64,000 nucleotides of DNA from Shimia aestuarii (GTDB taxonomy: Bacteria; Pseudomonadota; Alphaproteobacteria; Rhodobacterales; Rhodobacteraceae), in assembly GCF_022814865.1 (NCBI RefSeq), contig NZ_JAKVRD010000004.1:124001-188000 (forward strand), in the 5' to 3' direction. Made by a program: the position numbers and the translations under genes. Below the pieces are notes generated by a model. The model did not search any database, was not told the DNA's origin, and saw only the letters and a list, made by a program, of their open reading frames with translations. Below, piece after piece: positions 1-11,675 of the stretch (position 1 is its first letter; each line of letters begins with the position of its first letter).

Positions 1-2
1 AG

Positions 3-374
3 CTGGGCCTGATCCCGGCCACGATTGGGCCCTATGTCGTCTCACGCATGGGCGAAGCGATGGCGCGGCGGGTGTTTATGTCAGCGCGCCTCTTCAAGGC
101 GGAGGAGGCGGTGACACTTGGCCTTCTCGCCAAGGCGGTTCCGGCAGAAGAGCTCGATGCGGCGGTCGAGGCGGAAGTGGCCCCTTATATGAACTGTGCC
201 CCCGGCGCGGTGGCCTCGGCCAAGGCGCTGACCCGTGCGCTTGGACCGCGGATTGATGACGAGATCATCGACATGACCATCCAGGCGCTGGTCAATGCGT
301 GGGAAGGCGACGAGGCGCCGGAGGGCATTTCGGCCTTCTTTGAAAAACGCAAAGCGTCTTGGGTCCGCAGCTAG
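3..374 (+). CDS. Enoyl-CoA hydratase/isomerase family protein (3' end only)
   Basis: The frame is open from the first bases and reads LGLIPATIGPYVVSRMG, the crotonase-fold stretch GLIP-x-IGPYV that precedes the C-terminal helices of enoyl-CoA hydratases. The visible end is about 123 residues and finishes with the usual helical tail (EGISAFFEKRKASW). Members hydrate 2-enoyl-CoA thioesters in beta-oxidation or in leucine degradation (methylglutaconyl-CoA hydratase); the fragment cannot separate these. The active-site half is outside the window. A strong terminator follows about 50 bp after the stop, so this transcript is separate from nuo. Confidence 0.85.
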   Translation: MGLIPATIGPYVVSRMGEAMARRVFMSARLFKAEEAVTLGLLAKAVPAEELDAAVEAEVAPYMNCAPGAVASAKALTRALGPRIDDEIIDMTIQALVNAWEGDEAPEGISAFFEKRKASWVRS

Positions 375-423
375 GGCGCAGGTCAGACGCACTGAGATTC
401 TTGCTAGCGCAAACATCGTTTCG

Positions 424-460
424 CCCGCCCTGCAGTTTTTGCCGGGCGGGTTTTCTTTTT
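424..460 (+). terminator. Intrinsic terminator after the hydratase gene
   Basis: Perfect 7-bp stem CCCGCCC (424-430) / GGGCGGG (444-450), extended inside by GCA/TGC (432-434 / 440-442), followed directly by TTTTCTTTTT (451-460). This is a textbook Rho-independent terminator for the plus strand. Confidence 0.85.
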
Positions 461-703
461 GATCGGCAGACAATACCGCCAGCGCGCTTTTGGCGCAGTT
501 CACGCGATTCGAGACGAATCCAAGGTGACAGATGCATGTTTTCGCATCTGCGGAATTTTCCCTTTGCAAGCGCGGCAAGGGCCGGAAAGGGAAAGAAAAT
601 ATTTCCTGCCACATTTTCTTGCGGCGCGCAAAACGCTGCGCATACCGTTGTATATGTTGAAAAATCGCAACGATTTCATGAATGTGAATATGTCCTGTGC
701 GAG

Positions 704-731
704 TTGACCCCCAAGGGGGGCAGGATTAAAC
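704..731 (+). promoter_or_regulatory. Candidate nuo operon promoter
   Basis: TTGACC (704-709), 16 bases, then TTAAAC (726-731), about 65 bp before the nuoA start. Alphaproteobacterial housekeeping promoters keep TTGAC well, while the -10 is loose, so this is plausible but unproven. The spacer contains the C-run/G-run palindrome 708-720. Confidence 0.3.
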
Positions 732-796
732 CCTTCCTTAGTCACATCAGCCATTTGACTGCGCACCCTCGGGCACGCGCATGAAAGGAGCCACAC

Positions 797-2287
<1,491 letters not shown>

Positions 2288-2291
<4 letters not shown>

Positions 2292-3505
2292 TGGACGGCT
2301 CCAAAGGTTTCGAAGACGCCCTGACGGGCGAGCAGAAAATCCGCAACTTCAACCTCAACTTCGGCCCGCAACACCCGGCGGCGCACGGGGTTTTGCGGCT
2401 TGTGCTCGAGCTTGACGGCGAGATCGTGGAACGCTGCGATCCGCATATTGGCTTGCTGCATCGCGGGACGGAAAAGCTCATGGAGAGCCGGACCTACCTG
2501 CAAAACCTGCCGTATTTCGACCGTCTCGATTACGTGGCACCGATGAATCAGGAACATTCCTGGTGCCTGGTTATCGAGAAGCTTGTAGGCATTGAGGTGC
2601 CGCGGCGTGGTCAGCTTTTGCGGGTTCTGTTCTCAGAGATTGGCCGTATCCTGAGCCACCTTCTCAACATCACCACGCAGGCGATGGACGTCGGCGCGCT
2701 TACCCCGCCGCTTTGGGGCTTTGAAGAGCGCGAGAAGCTCATGGTGTTCTACGAGCGCGCCTGTGGTGCGCGGATGCACGCCAACTATTTCCGCCCCGGT
2801 GGGGTTCATCAGGATGTGCCGGACAAGCTTCTTGATGATATCGAGGAATGGGCGATCGAGTTCCCGTCGATGATCGACGATATTGACGGGCTTCTGACCG
2901 AGAACCGCATTTTCAAACAGCGCAACGTCGATATCGGCGTGGTGGATCGCGACTCGGTCGAGGCCTATGGCATGACCGGCGTCATGGCGCGCTCGGCGGG
3001 GCTTGCTTGGGATTTGCGCCGCGCGCAGCCCTATGAATGCTACGACGAGTTCGAATTCCAGATCCCGGTTGGCAAGAACGGCGATTGCTATGATCGCTAC
3101 CTGATGCGCATGGAAGAGATGCGCCAATCCACGAGCATCATTCGCCAGTGCATCGTCAAGCTGCGCGAGGCGACCGGGGATGTGCTGGCACGTGGCAAAT
3201 ACACGCCGCCGAAGCGCACCGAGATGAAAACCTCGATGGAGAGCCTGATCCATCACTTCAAGCTTTACACCGAAGGGTTCCACGTGCCTGCGGGCGAGGT
3301 CTATTGCGCCGTGGAAGCGCCCAAGGGCGAGTTCGGCGTTTACCTTGTCGCCGATGGCACCAACAAACCCTACCGCGCCAAGATCAGCTGTGCCGGATAT
3401 CGCCACTTGCAGGCGATGGATTACATCGCGACGGGCCATCAGCTCGCCGATGTGGCCGCGATCATCGGCACGATGGACATCGTTTTTGGGGATATTGACC
3501 GCTAA
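2288..3505 (+). CDS. nuoD: NADH-quinone oxidoreductase subunit D
   Basis: 405 residues, 49-kDa subunit, which with NuoB forms the quinone pocket. Signature [13 protein letters not shown] near residue 25, LHRGTEKL, and the C-terminal [14 protein letters not shown]. Two adjacent ATGs (2288 and 2291) overlap the nuoC stop; AGAGGGGG just upstream serves either. The ORF extends back to 2237, but that part lies inside nuoC and is not family sequence. Confidence 0.97.
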
Positions 3506-4668
3506 TGCTTCGTCGTCTTCATTCTGAACAACCCGAGAGCTTTGCCTTTACGCCCGCCAATCAGGCCTGGGCTGAGGCGCAGATCACCAAGTATCCCGAA
3601 GGGCGGCAAGCCAGCGCTGTGATCCCGCTTTTGTGGCGGGCACAGGAGCAGGAGGGCTGGGTCACGAAACCGGCCATCGAGTCCATCGCGGAGATGCTCG
3701 ACATGGCCTATATTCGTGTGCTTGAGGTCGCGTCCTTCTACTTCATGTTCCAGCTTCAGCCGGTTGGATCGGTCGCCCATATTCAGATTTGCGGCACGCT
3801 GAGCTGTATGATCTGTGGCGCGGAAGATCTGATGGAGGTCTGCAAGGAAAAGATCGCGCCGACGCCGCACACGCTTTCGGCGGATGGCAAGTTTTCGTGG
3901 GAAGAGGTCGAATGTCTTGGGGCCTGTGCCAACGCACCGATGGCGCAGATCGGCAAGGACTACTACGAGGACATGACGGCAGAGGGTTTTGCCCAGCTTC
4001 TCGACGATCTCGCGGCGGGCAAGGTGCCTGCGCCTGGTCCGATGAATGGCCGTTTCGCCTCCGAGCCGCTTTCCGGGCTGACCAGCCTTAAGGAATATGA
4101 CTCGGGCCACACGAAATACAACGCCTCGGCGCAGCTTGCGACGGATATCGGCGACACGGTGAAACGGATCGACGGCACCGAGGTGCCTTTGACGACGCCG
4201 TGGGTTGGCGCGGATGGCACGGTTGCGGGGCGCTCGCCCGGCAAGGCCCAACCGCCGAAAGCCCCCGAGACCCCGAAACCGGCGGCGAAACAGGCCGAAG
4301 AGGCCAAGAAAGCCTCGAAAGCCCCGGCGAAGAAAGCCGCAAAACCCGCGGCCAAACCGGCAGCTGCGGTGGCAGAGGTCGAAGAGAAAGCCCCGGAAAC
4401 GCTTGGCGCGGCGCGCGACGGCGGTGCGGACGATCTCAAGAAGATCAAGGGCGTGGGTCCGAAGCTCGAAGAGACGCTCAATGCGCTTGGCTTCTATCAC
4501 TATGATCAGATCGCGAAATGGACCGAGGCAGAAATCGCTTGGGTCGATAACCGTTTGAAATTCAAGGGTCGTATCGAGCGTGATGGCTGGATCGATCAAG
4601 CAAGAACCCTTGCGGAAGGCGGCGAGACCGCGTTCTCCAAGAAAGTCGACAAGGGCAACGTATACTAA
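3505..4668 (+). CDS. nuoE: NADH-quinone oxidoreductase subunit E with C-terminal helix-hairpin-helix extension
   Basis: 387 residues, much longer than the roughly 160-240 of ordinary NuoE. Residues 1-180 are the thioredoxin-like 24-kDa subunit with the four [2Fe-2S] N1a ligands C96, C101, C137 and C141. Then comes a Pro/Ala/Lys/Glu-rich linker (about 250-305) and a C-terminal domain with [17 protein letters not shown], a helix-hairpin-helix unit, ending in DKGNVY. The same domain forms the C terminus of the next gene product. Its role in complex I is unknown. The start overlaps the nuoD stop by one base. Confidence 0.93.
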   Translation: MLRRLHSEQPESFAFTPANQAWAEAQITKYPEGRQASAVIPLLWRAQEQEGWVTKPAIESIAEMLDMAYIRVLEVASFYFMFQLQPVGSVAHIQICGTLSCMICGAEDLMEVCKEKIAPTPHTLSADGKFSWEEVECLGACANAPMAQIGKDYYEDMTAEGFAQLLDDLAAGKVPAPGPMNGRFASEPLSGLTSLKEYDSGHTKYNASAQLATDIGDTVKRIDGTEVPLTTPWVGADGTVAGRSPGKAQPPKAPETPKPAAKQAEEAKKASKAPAKKAAKPAAKPAAAVAEVEEKAPETLGAARDGGADDLKKIKGVGPKLEETLNALGFYHYDQIAKWTEAEIAWVDNRLKFKGRIERDGWIDQARTLAEGGETAFSKKVDKGNVY

Positions 4669-4710
4669 GAAGACCAAAGGACAAAGAATAGCTTAACAGG
4701 GGATAGTACC

Positions 4711-5304
4711 ATGGCTCAGAATGACACATCGAAGTGCAGAAATGTCTGCTGGATCGTCGGAATCATCGGCGGCGTAATCGCGTTTTTCCTATTGAAAGGT
4801 GCGATGGCGACGTTGTTGGCGCTCATTTTGGCTGTGGTCGTGGCGGTTTGCCTTGGGTTTATCCTTATCAAAGCATTCTGTGCCAAGGACGTGGCCGCCG
4901 CAGTGAGCGCGCCTGCCGCGCCGAAGGCAGCCCCGGCGAGCACGCCAGCCGCACCGAAAGCCGAACCTGCACCCGCACCAGAAGCCGCGCCCGCGCCGGC
5001 CGCCGAGCCGGCCCCGGCAGCAGCGCCGGTGGAAACACCCGTGGCAGCGGCGTCGACAGGTCCGGACGACCTCAAGAAGCTCAAGGGCGTGGGTCCGAAG
5101 ATCGAAGAGAAGCTCAATGCGGCAGGCGTGACCAGCTTTGCGCAGATCGCGGCATGGGATGCCGATGATATTGCCAAGATGGACGATCTGCTTGCCTTCA
5201 AGGGCCGTATCGCACGCGATGGCTGGGTCGAGCAGGCCAAGACGCTCGCCTCGGGCGGCTCGACCGACTTTGCCAAGCGCGTTGAAGACGGCGACGTGTA
5301 TTGA
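4711..5304 (+). CDS. Membrane-anchored helix-hairpin-helix protein of the nuo operon
   Basis: 197 residues. The N terminus has two short hydrophobic segments (about 10-30 and 32-52), then an Ala/Pro/Glu-rich linker (about 65-110), then GPDDLKKLKGVGPKIEEKL and FKGRIARDGWVEQAKTLASGG. This is the same HHH module that ends NuoE, and both proteins end in KR/K-V-x-DG-DVY or DKGNVY. The family is often labelled a predicted flap-endonuclease-like HHH protein (COG3743 type), but no nuclease residues are visible. AGGGGAT precedes ATG 4711. Confidence 0.8.
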   Translation: MAQNDTSKCRNVCWIVGIIGGVIAFFLLKGAMATLLALILAVVVAVCLGFILIKAFCAKDVAAAVSAPAAPKAAPASTPAAPKAEPAPAPEAAPAPAAEPAPAAAPVETPVAAASTGPDDLKKLKGVGPKIEEKLNAAGVTSFAQIAAWDADDIAKMDDLLAFKGRIARDGWVEQAKTLASGGSTDFAKRVEDGDVY

Positions 5305-5318
5305 GGATGGAACAAGGG

Positions 5319-5546
5319 ATGGCGGAACACGACCGGAACAGCGAACAGGCACGCAAGGGGCGGATCGTCGCCATTGTGATTGCAGGCACGGCGCTGTTCT
5401 GGATCGCCGCCACCTTTATCGGGGCCGAGATGGGCCTGAGCCAACGGGTTCGGGCGCTGTTCGACCTCATTGCGCTAGGGGGCTTCGTGTTCGCACTGGC
5501 GATGATTTATCAGATCTGGCGTCAGCGCCAGAAGAACGAAGGGTAA
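5319..5546 (+). CDS. DUF5337-like small membrane protein
   Basis: 75 residues with two hydrophobic segments ([20 protein letters not shown] and [18 protein letters not shown]) and a charged tail. It resembles DUF5337, a Rhodobacteraceae family I recall from nuo clusters. The frame opens at TTG 5301 overlapping the previous stop; ATG 5307 and 5319 are alternatives. I prefer 5319 because GAGGA (5303-5307) is then at a workable distance. Function unknown; probably an assembly or lineage-specific accessory factor. Confidence 0.75.
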   Translation: MAEHDRNSEQARKGRIVAIVIAGTALFWIAATFIGAEMGLSQRVRALFDLIALGGFVFALAMIYQIWRQRQKNEG

Positions 5547-5550
5547 CGGG

Positions 5551-6849
5551 ATGCTCAAGGACCAGGACCGTATCTTTACCAATCTCTACGGCATGCATGA
5601 CCGCAGCCTTGCAGGCGCGAAACAGCGTGGCCATTGGGATGGCACGGCAAAGATCATCCAGAACGGCCGCGATTGGATCATCGACCAGATGAAAGCCTCC
5701 GGTCTGCGCGGGCGAGGCGGGGCAGGGTTCCCGACCGGCCTCAAATGGTCCTTCATGCCCAAGGAAAGCGACGGGCGTCCGGCTTATCTCGTAGTGAACG
5801 CAGATGAATCCGAGCCGGGCACCTGTAAAGACCGCGAGATTATGCGCCATGATCCGCACACTTTGATCGAGGGCTGCCTGATCGCATCTTTCGCGATGAA
5901 TGCGAACACCTGCTACATCTATATCCGCGGCGAGTATATCCGCGAGCGCGAGGCGCTTCAGGCGGCAATCGACGAAGCCTATGAAGCGGGCCTTCTGGGG
6001 CGCAATGCGGCCGGATCGGGCTGGGACTTTGATCTGTTCCTGCATCATGGTGCAGGTGCTTATATCTGTGGCGAGGAAACCGCGCTTCTTGAGAGCCTTG
6101 AGGGTAAGAAGGGCATGCCGCGCATGAAGCCGCCGTTCCCGGCGGGGGCGGGCCTTTATGGCTGTCCGACCACGGTCAACAACGTGGAGTCGATTGCCGT
6201 TGTGCCGACGATCCTGCGCCGGGGGCCGGAGTGGTTCGCGGGCTTTGGTCGCGCCAACAACGCGGGCACCAAGCTATTCGCGGTCTCGGGCCATGTGAAC
6301 AACCCGTGTGTCGTCGAAGAGGCGATGTCGATCTCCTTTGAGGAACTGATCGAAAAGCACTGTGGCGGTATTCGTGGCGGCTGGGACAACCTCCTTGCGG
6401 TGATCCCGGGCGGTTCGTCCGTGCCCTGCGTGCGTGGCGAGAACATGCGCGATGCGGTGATGGATTTCGACTACCTGCGCGGTGAGCTTGGCTCGGGTCT
6501 TGGCACGGCGGCGGTCATCGTGATGGACAAGTCGACCGACATCATCAAGGCGATCTGGCGGCTTTCGAAGTTCTACAAGCACGAGAGCTGTGGCCAGTGC
6601 ACGCCGTGCCGTGAAGGCACCGGCTGGATGATGCGGGTGATGGATCGCCTTGTGAAGGGCGAGGCCGATATCGAGGAAATCGACATGCTTTGGGACGTGA
6701 CCAAGCAAGTCGAGGGGCACACGATCTGTGCGCTTGGCGATGCGGCGGCCTGGCCGATCCAAGGCCTCATCCGCAACTTCCGCGAAGAGATCGAAGATCG
6801 CATCAAGGCCAACAAGACCGGGCGCATGGGCGCGATGGCGGCGGAATAA
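5551..6849 (+). CDS. nuoF: NADH-quinone oxidoreductase subunit F (NADH and FMN binding)
   Basis: 432 residues, 51-kDa subunit. Glycine-rich NADH/FMN motifs [16 protein letters not shown] and [19 protein letters not shown] are present, and the N3 [4Fe-4S] ligands sit in [15 protein letters not shown] with a fourth Cys in [13 protein letters not shown]. It accepts hydride from NADH at the tip of the peripheral arm. ATG 5551 follows AACGGG and the DUF5337 stop by four bases. Confidence 0.97.
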   Translation: MLKDQDRIFTNLYGMHDRSLAGAKQRGHWDGTAKIIQNGRDWIIDQMKASGLRGRGGAGFPTGLKWSFMPKESDGRPAYLVVNADESEPGTCKDREIMRHDPHTLIEGCLIASFAMNANTCYIYIRGEYIREREALQAAIDEAYEAGLLGRNAAGSGWDFDLFLHHGAGAYICGEETALLESLEGKKGMPRMKPPFPAGAGLYGCPTTVNNVESIAVVPTILRRGPEWFAGFGRANNAGTKLFAVSGHVNNPCVVEEAMSISFEELIEKHCGGIRGGWDNLLAVIPGGSSVPCVRGENMRDAVMDFDYLRGELGSGLGTAAVIVMDKSTDIIKAIWRLSKFYKHESCGQCTPCREGTGWMMRVMDRLVKGEADIEEIDMLWDVTKQVEGHTICALGDAAAWPIQGLIRNFREEIEDRIKANKTGRMGAMAAE

Positions 6850-6865
6850 AGGTTCGGGGTTCGTG

Positions 6866-7246
6866 ATGAACGATACGCAGACACATATGGCACGCCGGGT
6901 GCGGTTCACAATTGCGCTTGTTGGTGCGGTCGCTCTTTTGGCGGGCTGCGCGAACATGCGCGACAAGCTGAGCAACAACGAGAAAGTGACCTTTGATGGG
7001 CTCTATTTCGTGACCACGGTGGACCGGCAAGATCGCAAGGAGCGCGAGAAGTTCAAAGTCTTCGTGCGCCAACCGCAGCAATCGCTCGACGCCGCGCGCG
7101 AAGCGGGGCGCTACGAGGCGGTGAAATACTGCATCAAGGAATTCGGCACCTCGCAGATCGACTGGGTCAGCGGCCCGGATGTGGAAGACGGTGCGCTTGT
7201 TTATGACAATGGCCGGTTGATGTTCGAAGGGGTCTGTAAGCCGTGA
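6866..7246 (+). CDS. Predicted small lipoprotein of the nuo operon
   Basis: 126 residues. A signal sequence RRVRFTIALVGAVALLAGC ends in the lipobox LAGC, followed by ANMRDKLSNNEKVTFDGLYF. The mature part is charged and has two further cysteines (KYCIKEFG and FEGVCKP). ATG 6866 is taken, though ATG 6887 (MARRVRF) would give a shorter signal peptide. The frame upstream to 6728 lies in nuoF. It sits between nuoF and the next gene with a 4-base overlap. Function not known; an envelope location beside complex I genes is the only clue. Confidence 0.7.
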   Translation: MNDTQTHMARRVRFTIALVGAVALLAGCANMRDKLSNNEKVTFDGLYFVTTVDRQDRKEREKFKVFVRQPQQSLDAAREAGRYEAVKYCIKEFGTSQIDWVSGPDVEDGALVYDNGRLMFEGVCKP

Positions 7247-7689
7247 GATCCTGTGGCGTCATATCCCTGACGACGACGGCGCGTTTTGCGCTCGCGGGGG
7301 CCGTGTTCGCGGCCTGTCTCGCGGCGCCGGTGTCTTCGGCGGCGGCACGCCCACACCTGCGCGAGGCTACGGAGATCAACAACGGGTTGTTCGCCGTCGC
7401 GATTGCGCGCGAGATCAAGGATTACTGCCCAACCATCAATGCGCGGTACTTTCGGGCGTTCAACTTTCTGTCGTCGCTCAAACGCAAGGCGCGGGACATG
7501 GGGTATTCGGATGCCGAGATCGAAGCCTATGTCGACAACGACGAGGAAAAGGCCCGGTTGCGGGCACGTGGCGAGGCCTATCTCGCCGCAAAGGGCGTCT
7601 CCTATGACGACCCGCAGAGCTTTTGCGCGCTGGGGCGCGAAGAAATTCAGAAATCAAGCCAGATCGGCGTGCTGCTGAGAGCGAAATAA
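7243..7689 (+). CDS. DUF5333-like exported protein of the nuo operon
   Basis: 148 residues, starting at GTG 7243, which overlaps the previous stop (GTGA). N-terminal signal-like stretch [21 protein letters not shown], then a soluble alpha-helical region with [16 protein letters not shown] and [15 protein letters not shown]; the two cysteines could form a disulfide in the periplasm. It resembles DUF5333, a Rhodobacteraceae family associated with nuo. The nuoG start follows two bases after its stop. Function unknown. Confidence 0.75.
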   Translation: MRSCGVISLTTTARFALAGAVFAACLAAPVSSAAARPHLREATEINNGLFAVAIAREIKDYCPTINARYFRAFNFLSSLKRKARDMGYSDAEIEAYVDNDEEKARLRARGEAYLAAKGVSYDDPQSFCALGREEIQKSSQIGVLLRAK

Positions 7690-7691
7690 CC

Positions 7692-9704
7692 ATGTCTGAC
7701 CTACGCAAGATCATCATTGACGACACGGAAGTCGAGGTTGAGGGCGCGATGACCCTGATCCAGGCCTGCGAGCAGGCTGGGGTCGAGATTCCGCGCTTCT
7801 GTTACCATGAGCGGCTGTCCATCGCGGGCAACTGCCGTATGTGCCTTGTCGAAGTCGTCGGCGGACCGCCGAAACCGGCGGCGTCCTGTGCGATGCAGGT
7901 GCGTGATCTGCGTCCCGGACCGGAAGGCCAACCGCCGGTCGTCAAGACCAACTCGCCGATGGTCAAGAAGGCGCGCGAAGGGGTGATGGAGTTCATGCTC
8001 ATCAATCACCCGCTCGATTGCCCGATCTGCGACCAAGGCGGTGAATGCGATCTTCAGGATCAGGCCATGGCCTATGGTATCTCGGACACGCGGTTCCGCG
8101 AAGCCAAGCGTGCGGTCGATGATCTTGATCTTGGCCCGCTTGTCGCGACGACGATGACGCGCTGTATCTCGTGCACCCGTTGTGTGCGTTTCACGACCGA
8201 AGTCGCGGGGATCACCCAGATGGGCCAGACGGGCCGGGGGGAGGATGCGGAGATCACCAGCTACCTCAACCAGACGCTCGACAGCAATCTTCAGGGTAAC
8301 ATCATCGACCTGTGCCCGGTCGGCGCGCTCACGTCGAAGCCCTATGCGTTTACCGCGCGTCCGTGGGAGCTTACCAAGACCGAGACCATCGACGTGATGG
8401 ACGCACTTGGTTCGAGCATCCGCGTCGATACCAAGGGGCGCGAAGTCATGCGTATCCTGCCGCGCAACCATGACGGCGTGAACGAAGAATGGATTTCCGA
8501 CAAGACGCGCTTTGTCTGGGACGGGCTGCGTCGTCAGAGGCTTGATCGGCCTTATGTGCGCGAAAACGGCAAGCTGCGCCCGGCAAGCTGGGGCGAGGCG
8601 CTCGCCAAGTCGGCAGAGGCGATGAGCGGCAAGAAGGTTGCCGCACTTGTGGGCGATCTGGCCCCGGTCGAAGCGGTTTATGCACTCAAGCAGATCGTTG
8701 ATGGGCTTGGCGGCACGATTGAATGCCGCACCAACGGCGCAGTGCTTCCTGCGGGCAATCGGTCGGCCTATGTCGGCAACGCGGCAATCGAAGATATCGA
8801 TAGCGCCAAGGGAGTTTACCTCATCGGCTCGAACCCGAGCGACGAAGCGCCGGTTCTGAACGCCCGTATCCGCAAAGCGTGGATCAAGGGCGCGAATGTG
8901 ACGGTGGTCGGGCCGAAAGATATGGACCTTACCTACGACTATACCTCTGTCGGGCCGGGGCGTTTGCCGCTGAACCGTCTGGTCAGCGAGGCAAAACCGA
9001 CCGAGGGTGCGATTGTCATTGTTGGTCAGGGCGCCATTACCGAAGGCGACGGCGTGGCCGTTCTTGGTCAGGCGATGGCGCTGGCTGAAAAGCTTGGTGG
9101 CAAGATGCTCGTTCTGCATACGGCGGCGAGCCGCGTGGGGGCGATGGACCTTGGCGCGGTGACCGAAGGCGGTCTCGACGTGGCGATGGAAGGCGCGGAG
9201 GTCGTCTTTAACCTCGGCGCGGACGAGATCGAAGTCGGCGATGGGCCTTTCGTGATCTACCAGGGCAGCCATGGCGACCGCGGCGCGCATCGTGCCGACG
9301 TGATCCTGCCGGCGGCGGCCTATACGGAAGAAAACGGTCTATTCGTCAATACCGAGGGGCGGCCACAGCTTGCCATGCGCGCAGGTTTCGCACCGGGCGA
9401 AGCCAAGGAGAACTGGGCCATCCTGCGGGCGCTGTCTGCGGAGCTTGGCGCGACGCTGCCGTTCGATACGCTGGCGCAGCTGCGTCAGGCGCTCGTGGCC
9501 GAAGTGCCGCATCTCGCCAAGATCGATCAGGTGATCGACAATGGCTGGGAGCCGCTTGAAGCCAAGGAACTTGGCAAGGGGGCGTTTGGTCTCGCGGTCA
9601 AGGATTTCTACCTCACCAACCCGATTGCACGGGCCAGCGAATTGATGGCCGAGCTTTCGGCCAATGCCCGCGCGCGCAACAGTGCCAAGATGGCGGCCGA
9701 GTGA
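7692..9704 (+). CDS. nuoG: NADH-quinone oxidoreductase subunit G
   Basis: 670 residues, 75-kDa subunit. The N terminus has the [2Fe-2S] motif ([17 protein letters not shown]), then [17 protein letters not shown] (N5 with its His ligand) and [11 protein letters not shown] with LCPVGALT (N4). The C-terminal half is a molybdopterin-oxidoreductase-like fold without cofactor motifs, close to the mitochondrial type in length. ATG 7692 is chosen; the frame extends back to 7623 within the preceding gene. Confidence 0.96.
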   Translation: MSDLRKIIIDDTEVEVEGAMTLIQACEQAGVEIPRFCYHERLSIAGNCRMCLVEVVGGPPKPAASCAMQVRDLRPGPEGQPPVVKTNSPMVKKAREGVMEFMLINHPLDCPICDQGGECDLQDQAMAYGISDTRFREAKRAVDDLDLGPLVATTMTRCISCTRCVRFTTEVAGITQMGQTGRGEDAEITSYLNQTLDSNLQGNIIDLCPVGALTSKPYAFTARPWELTKTETIDVMDALGSSIRVDTKGREVMRILPRNHDGVNEEWISDKTRFVWDGLRRQRLDRPYVRENGKLRPASWGEALAKSAEAMSGKKVAALVGDLAPVEAVYALKQIVDGLGGTIECRTNGAVLPAGNRSAYVGNAAIEDIDSAKGVYLIGSNPSDEAPVLNARIRKAWIKGANVTVVGPKDMDLTYDYTSVGPGRLPLNRLVSEAKPTEGAIVIVGQGAITEGDGVAVLGQAMALAEKLGGKMLVLHTAASRVGAMDLGAVTEGGLDVAMEGAEVVFNLGADEIEVGDGPFVIYQGSHGDRGAHRADVILPAAAYTEENGLFVNTEGRPQLAMRAGFAPGEAKENWAILRALSAELGATLPFDTLAQLRQALVAEVPHLAKIDQVIDNGWEPLEAKELGKGAFGLAVKDFYLTNPIARASELMAELSANARARNSAKMAAE

Positions 9705-10129
9705 GGAAAATGCAGCTTAACGCCCACATATCCCCGATTGTTCCCGCGCTCGCGCTGGGGCTTTCGGCGTGCCAGCCGGTTTGTTCCGGTGGGGCGTGTG
9801 GCTCGGGTGCGGATCTGCCCGAGGCCGAGTATCTCGGAGTCGAGACGCGGCTACTCGAGGGCGATCTGGTGAATTTCCGTGTCCGCATGGCAGGCCTCGC
9901 GACCGAGGCCGACGTGCAGGCATATGCAGAGTGTGCGGCGGCGCAATATGCGCTGATCCGCGGTTTCGGTTTCGCGCGCCATGTGCGCACGCAGGTCAAT
10001 GAAAACAAGGGGACGTGGCAGGGCGACGCCGTCTACACGATTTCCCCGGCGCTTCCACGCGGGCTCAAGACGATTGACGCAGAAGTCACCGTCGCGAACT
10101 GCGCGGAAAACGGCATACCCACGGTGTGA
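9701..10129 (+). CDS. Predicted small lipoprotein of the nuo operon
   Basis: 142 residues from GTG 9701, which overlaps the nuoG stop, or 139 from ATG 9710. The hydrophobic start [16 protein letters not shown] has a lipobox-like LSAC at its end, followed by a Cys/Gly-rich stretch ([17 protein letters not shown]). The rest contains a paired-cysteine pattern ([11 protein letters not shown] and VANCAENG). Third envelope-type accessory protein in this operon. I do not recognise the family. Confidence 0.65.
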   Translation: MRKMQLNAHISPIVPALALGLSACQPVCSGGACGSGADLPEAEYLGVETRLLEGDLVNFRVRMAGLATEADVQAYAECAAAQYALIRGFGFARHVRTQVNENKGTWQGDAVYTISPALPRGLKTIDAEVTVANCAENGIPTV

Positions 10130-10135
10130 GGACCC

Positions 10136-11176
10136 ATGATTGAATTCTTTACCACCACCAATCTCGGTATCTTCCTGCTCATTGTCGGGCAGGTTCTGCT
10201 GATTGTTGTGCCGCTTCTCGTGGCGCTCGCGTTCTTGCTCTATGGCGACCGCAAGATCTGGGCCGCGGTGCAGATGCGCCGGGGGCCGAACGTTGTCGGC
10301 ACCTTTGGCCTTTTGCAGAGTTTTGCGGACTTCGTGAAATATGCGGTCAAGGAGATCGTCTTTCCGGCAGGGGCCGACAAGGTCGTGTTCCTCATGGCGC
10401 CGCTGGTGAGCCTCGTGATGGCGCTCATCGCATGGGCCGTGATCCCGTTCAACGATGGCTGGGTGCTTTCGGATATCAACGTGGCAATCCTCTATGTGTT
10501 CGCGGTCTCCTCGCTTGAGGTTTACGGCGTCATCATGGGCGGTTGGGCCTCGAACTCGAAATATCCGTTCCTCGGCTCACTGCGTTCCGCCGCGCAGATG
10601 ATTTCCTACGAGGTTTCCATCGGCCTCATCATCATCGGCGTCATCATCTCGACCGGGTCGATGAACTTTGGCGATATCGTCAATGCGCAGAAGGGCGATT
10701 ACGGCATCTTCTCGTGGTACTGGCTGCCGCATTTCCCGATGCTGTTTCTGTTTCTGATCTCGGCCATGGCGGAGACGAACCGTCCGCCGTTCGACCTTCC
10801 GGAAGCGGAATCCGAACTCGTCGCGGGCTATCAGGTGGAATATTCCTCGACGCCGTTCCTTCTCTTCATGATCGGCGAATATGTGGCGATCGTGCTGATG
10901 TGTGCGCTCACCTCGCTTCTGTTCCTTGGTGGCTGGCTCTCGCCCATTCCGGGGCTGCCGGATGGCATCCTTTGGATGTTCTCCAAGATGCTCTTTGTCT
11001 TCTTCATCTTCTCGATGGTGAAGGCGATCACGCCGCGCTATCGCTATGACCAACTGATGCGTATTGGCTGGAAAGTGTTCCTGCCCATGTCGCTCGTCTG
11101 GGTTGTGATCGTGGCGTTCCTTGCAAAATTCGAAGCGTTCGGCGGTGCCTATGCCCGCTGGGCGATTGGAGGCTAA
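10136..11176 (+). CDS. nuoH: NADH-quinone oxidoreductase subunit H
   Basis: 346 residues, ND1 family, the membrane subunit at the quinone entry. Signatures [19 protein letters not shown]-type (here [19 protein letters not shown]), [12 protein letters not shown], and the acidic loop [20 protein letters not shown]. Multiple hydrophobic helices run to the C terminus. GAGGA lies six bases before ATG 10136. Confidence 0.97.
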   Translation: MIEFFTTTNLGIFLLIVGQVLLIVVPLLVALAFLLYGDRKIWAAVQMRRGPNVVGTFGLLQSFADFVKYAVKEIVFPAGADKVVFLMAPLVSLVMALIAWAVIPFNDGWVLSDINVAILYVFAVSSLEVYGVIMGGWASNSKYPFLGSLRSAAQMISYEVSIGLIIIGVIISTGSMNFGDIVNAQKGDYGIFSWYWLPHFPMLFLFLISAMAETNRPPFDLPEAESELVAGYQVEYSSTPFLLFMIGEYVAIVLMCALTSLLFLGGWLSPIPGLPDGILWMFSKMLFVFFIFSMVKAITPRYRYDQLMRIGWKVFLPMSLVWVVIVAFLAKFEAFGGAYARWAIGG

Positions 11177-11180
11177 ACCC

Positions 11181-11675
11181 ATGGCGAATATCGATTATCG
11201 ACGCGCCGCAGGCTACTTCCTGCTCAGTGACTTCATCGGGGGCTTCAAGCTTGGTCTGAAGTATTTCTTCAAGCCCAAGGCGACGCTCAACTATCCGCAT
11301 GAAAAGGGCCCGCTCAGCCCGCGTTTCCGCGGCGAGCACGCACTGCGCCGCTATCCCAATGGGGAAGAGCGCTGCATTGCCTGCAAACTCTGCGAGGCGA
11401 TCTGTCCGGCGCAGGCGATCACGATTGATGCAGAACCGCGCGAAGACGGCAGCCGCCGCACCACGCGCTATGACATCGACATGACCAAGTGCATCTATTG
11501 CGGCTTCTGCCAAGAGGCCTGCCCGGTGGATGCGATTGTAGAGGGGCCGAATTTCGAATTCGCCACCGAGACCCGCGAAGAGCTTTTCTATGACAAGGCG
11601 AAGCTTCTGGAGAACGGCGAACGTTGGGAAGCCGAGATCGCCCGCAATATCGAACTGGACGCGCCGTACCGATGA
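11181..11675 (+). CDS. nuoI: NADH-quinone oxidoreductase subunit I
   Basis: 164 residues, TYKY subunit with two [4Fe-4S] clusters (N6a, N6b): [17 protein letters not shown] and [16 protein letters not shown]. It links the upstream clusters to N2. The frame is open from 11121 inside nuoH; ATG 11181 is chosen because TTGGAGG (11166-11172) is eight bases upstream and [13 protein letters not shown] is a typical start. Stop overlaps the next start (ATGA). Confidence 0.97.
   Translation: MANIDYRRAAGYFLLSDFIGGFKLGLKYFFKPKATLNYPHEKGPLSPRFRGEHALRRYPNGEERCIACKLCEAICPAQAITIDAEPREDGSRRTTRYDIDMTKCIYCGFCQEACPVDAIVEGPNFEFATETREELFYDKAKLLENGERWEAEIARNIELDAPYR

Larger units (their letters stand above)
375..796. 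other. Intergenic region upstream of nuoA
   Basis: 422 bases without a credible gene. It holds the hydratase terminator (424-460), a short inverted repeat AAATCG-CAA-CGATTT (662-676), a CCCCC-AA-GGGGGG tract (708-720), a possible promoter (704-731), and the nuoA ribosome binding site. The open frames across it have no family-like sequence and lie antisense or across the terminator. Confidence 0.7.

Noticed and set aside
7701-9290. 529-residue minus frame opposite nuoG
   Set aside because: Antisense shadow with His/Arg-rich composition.
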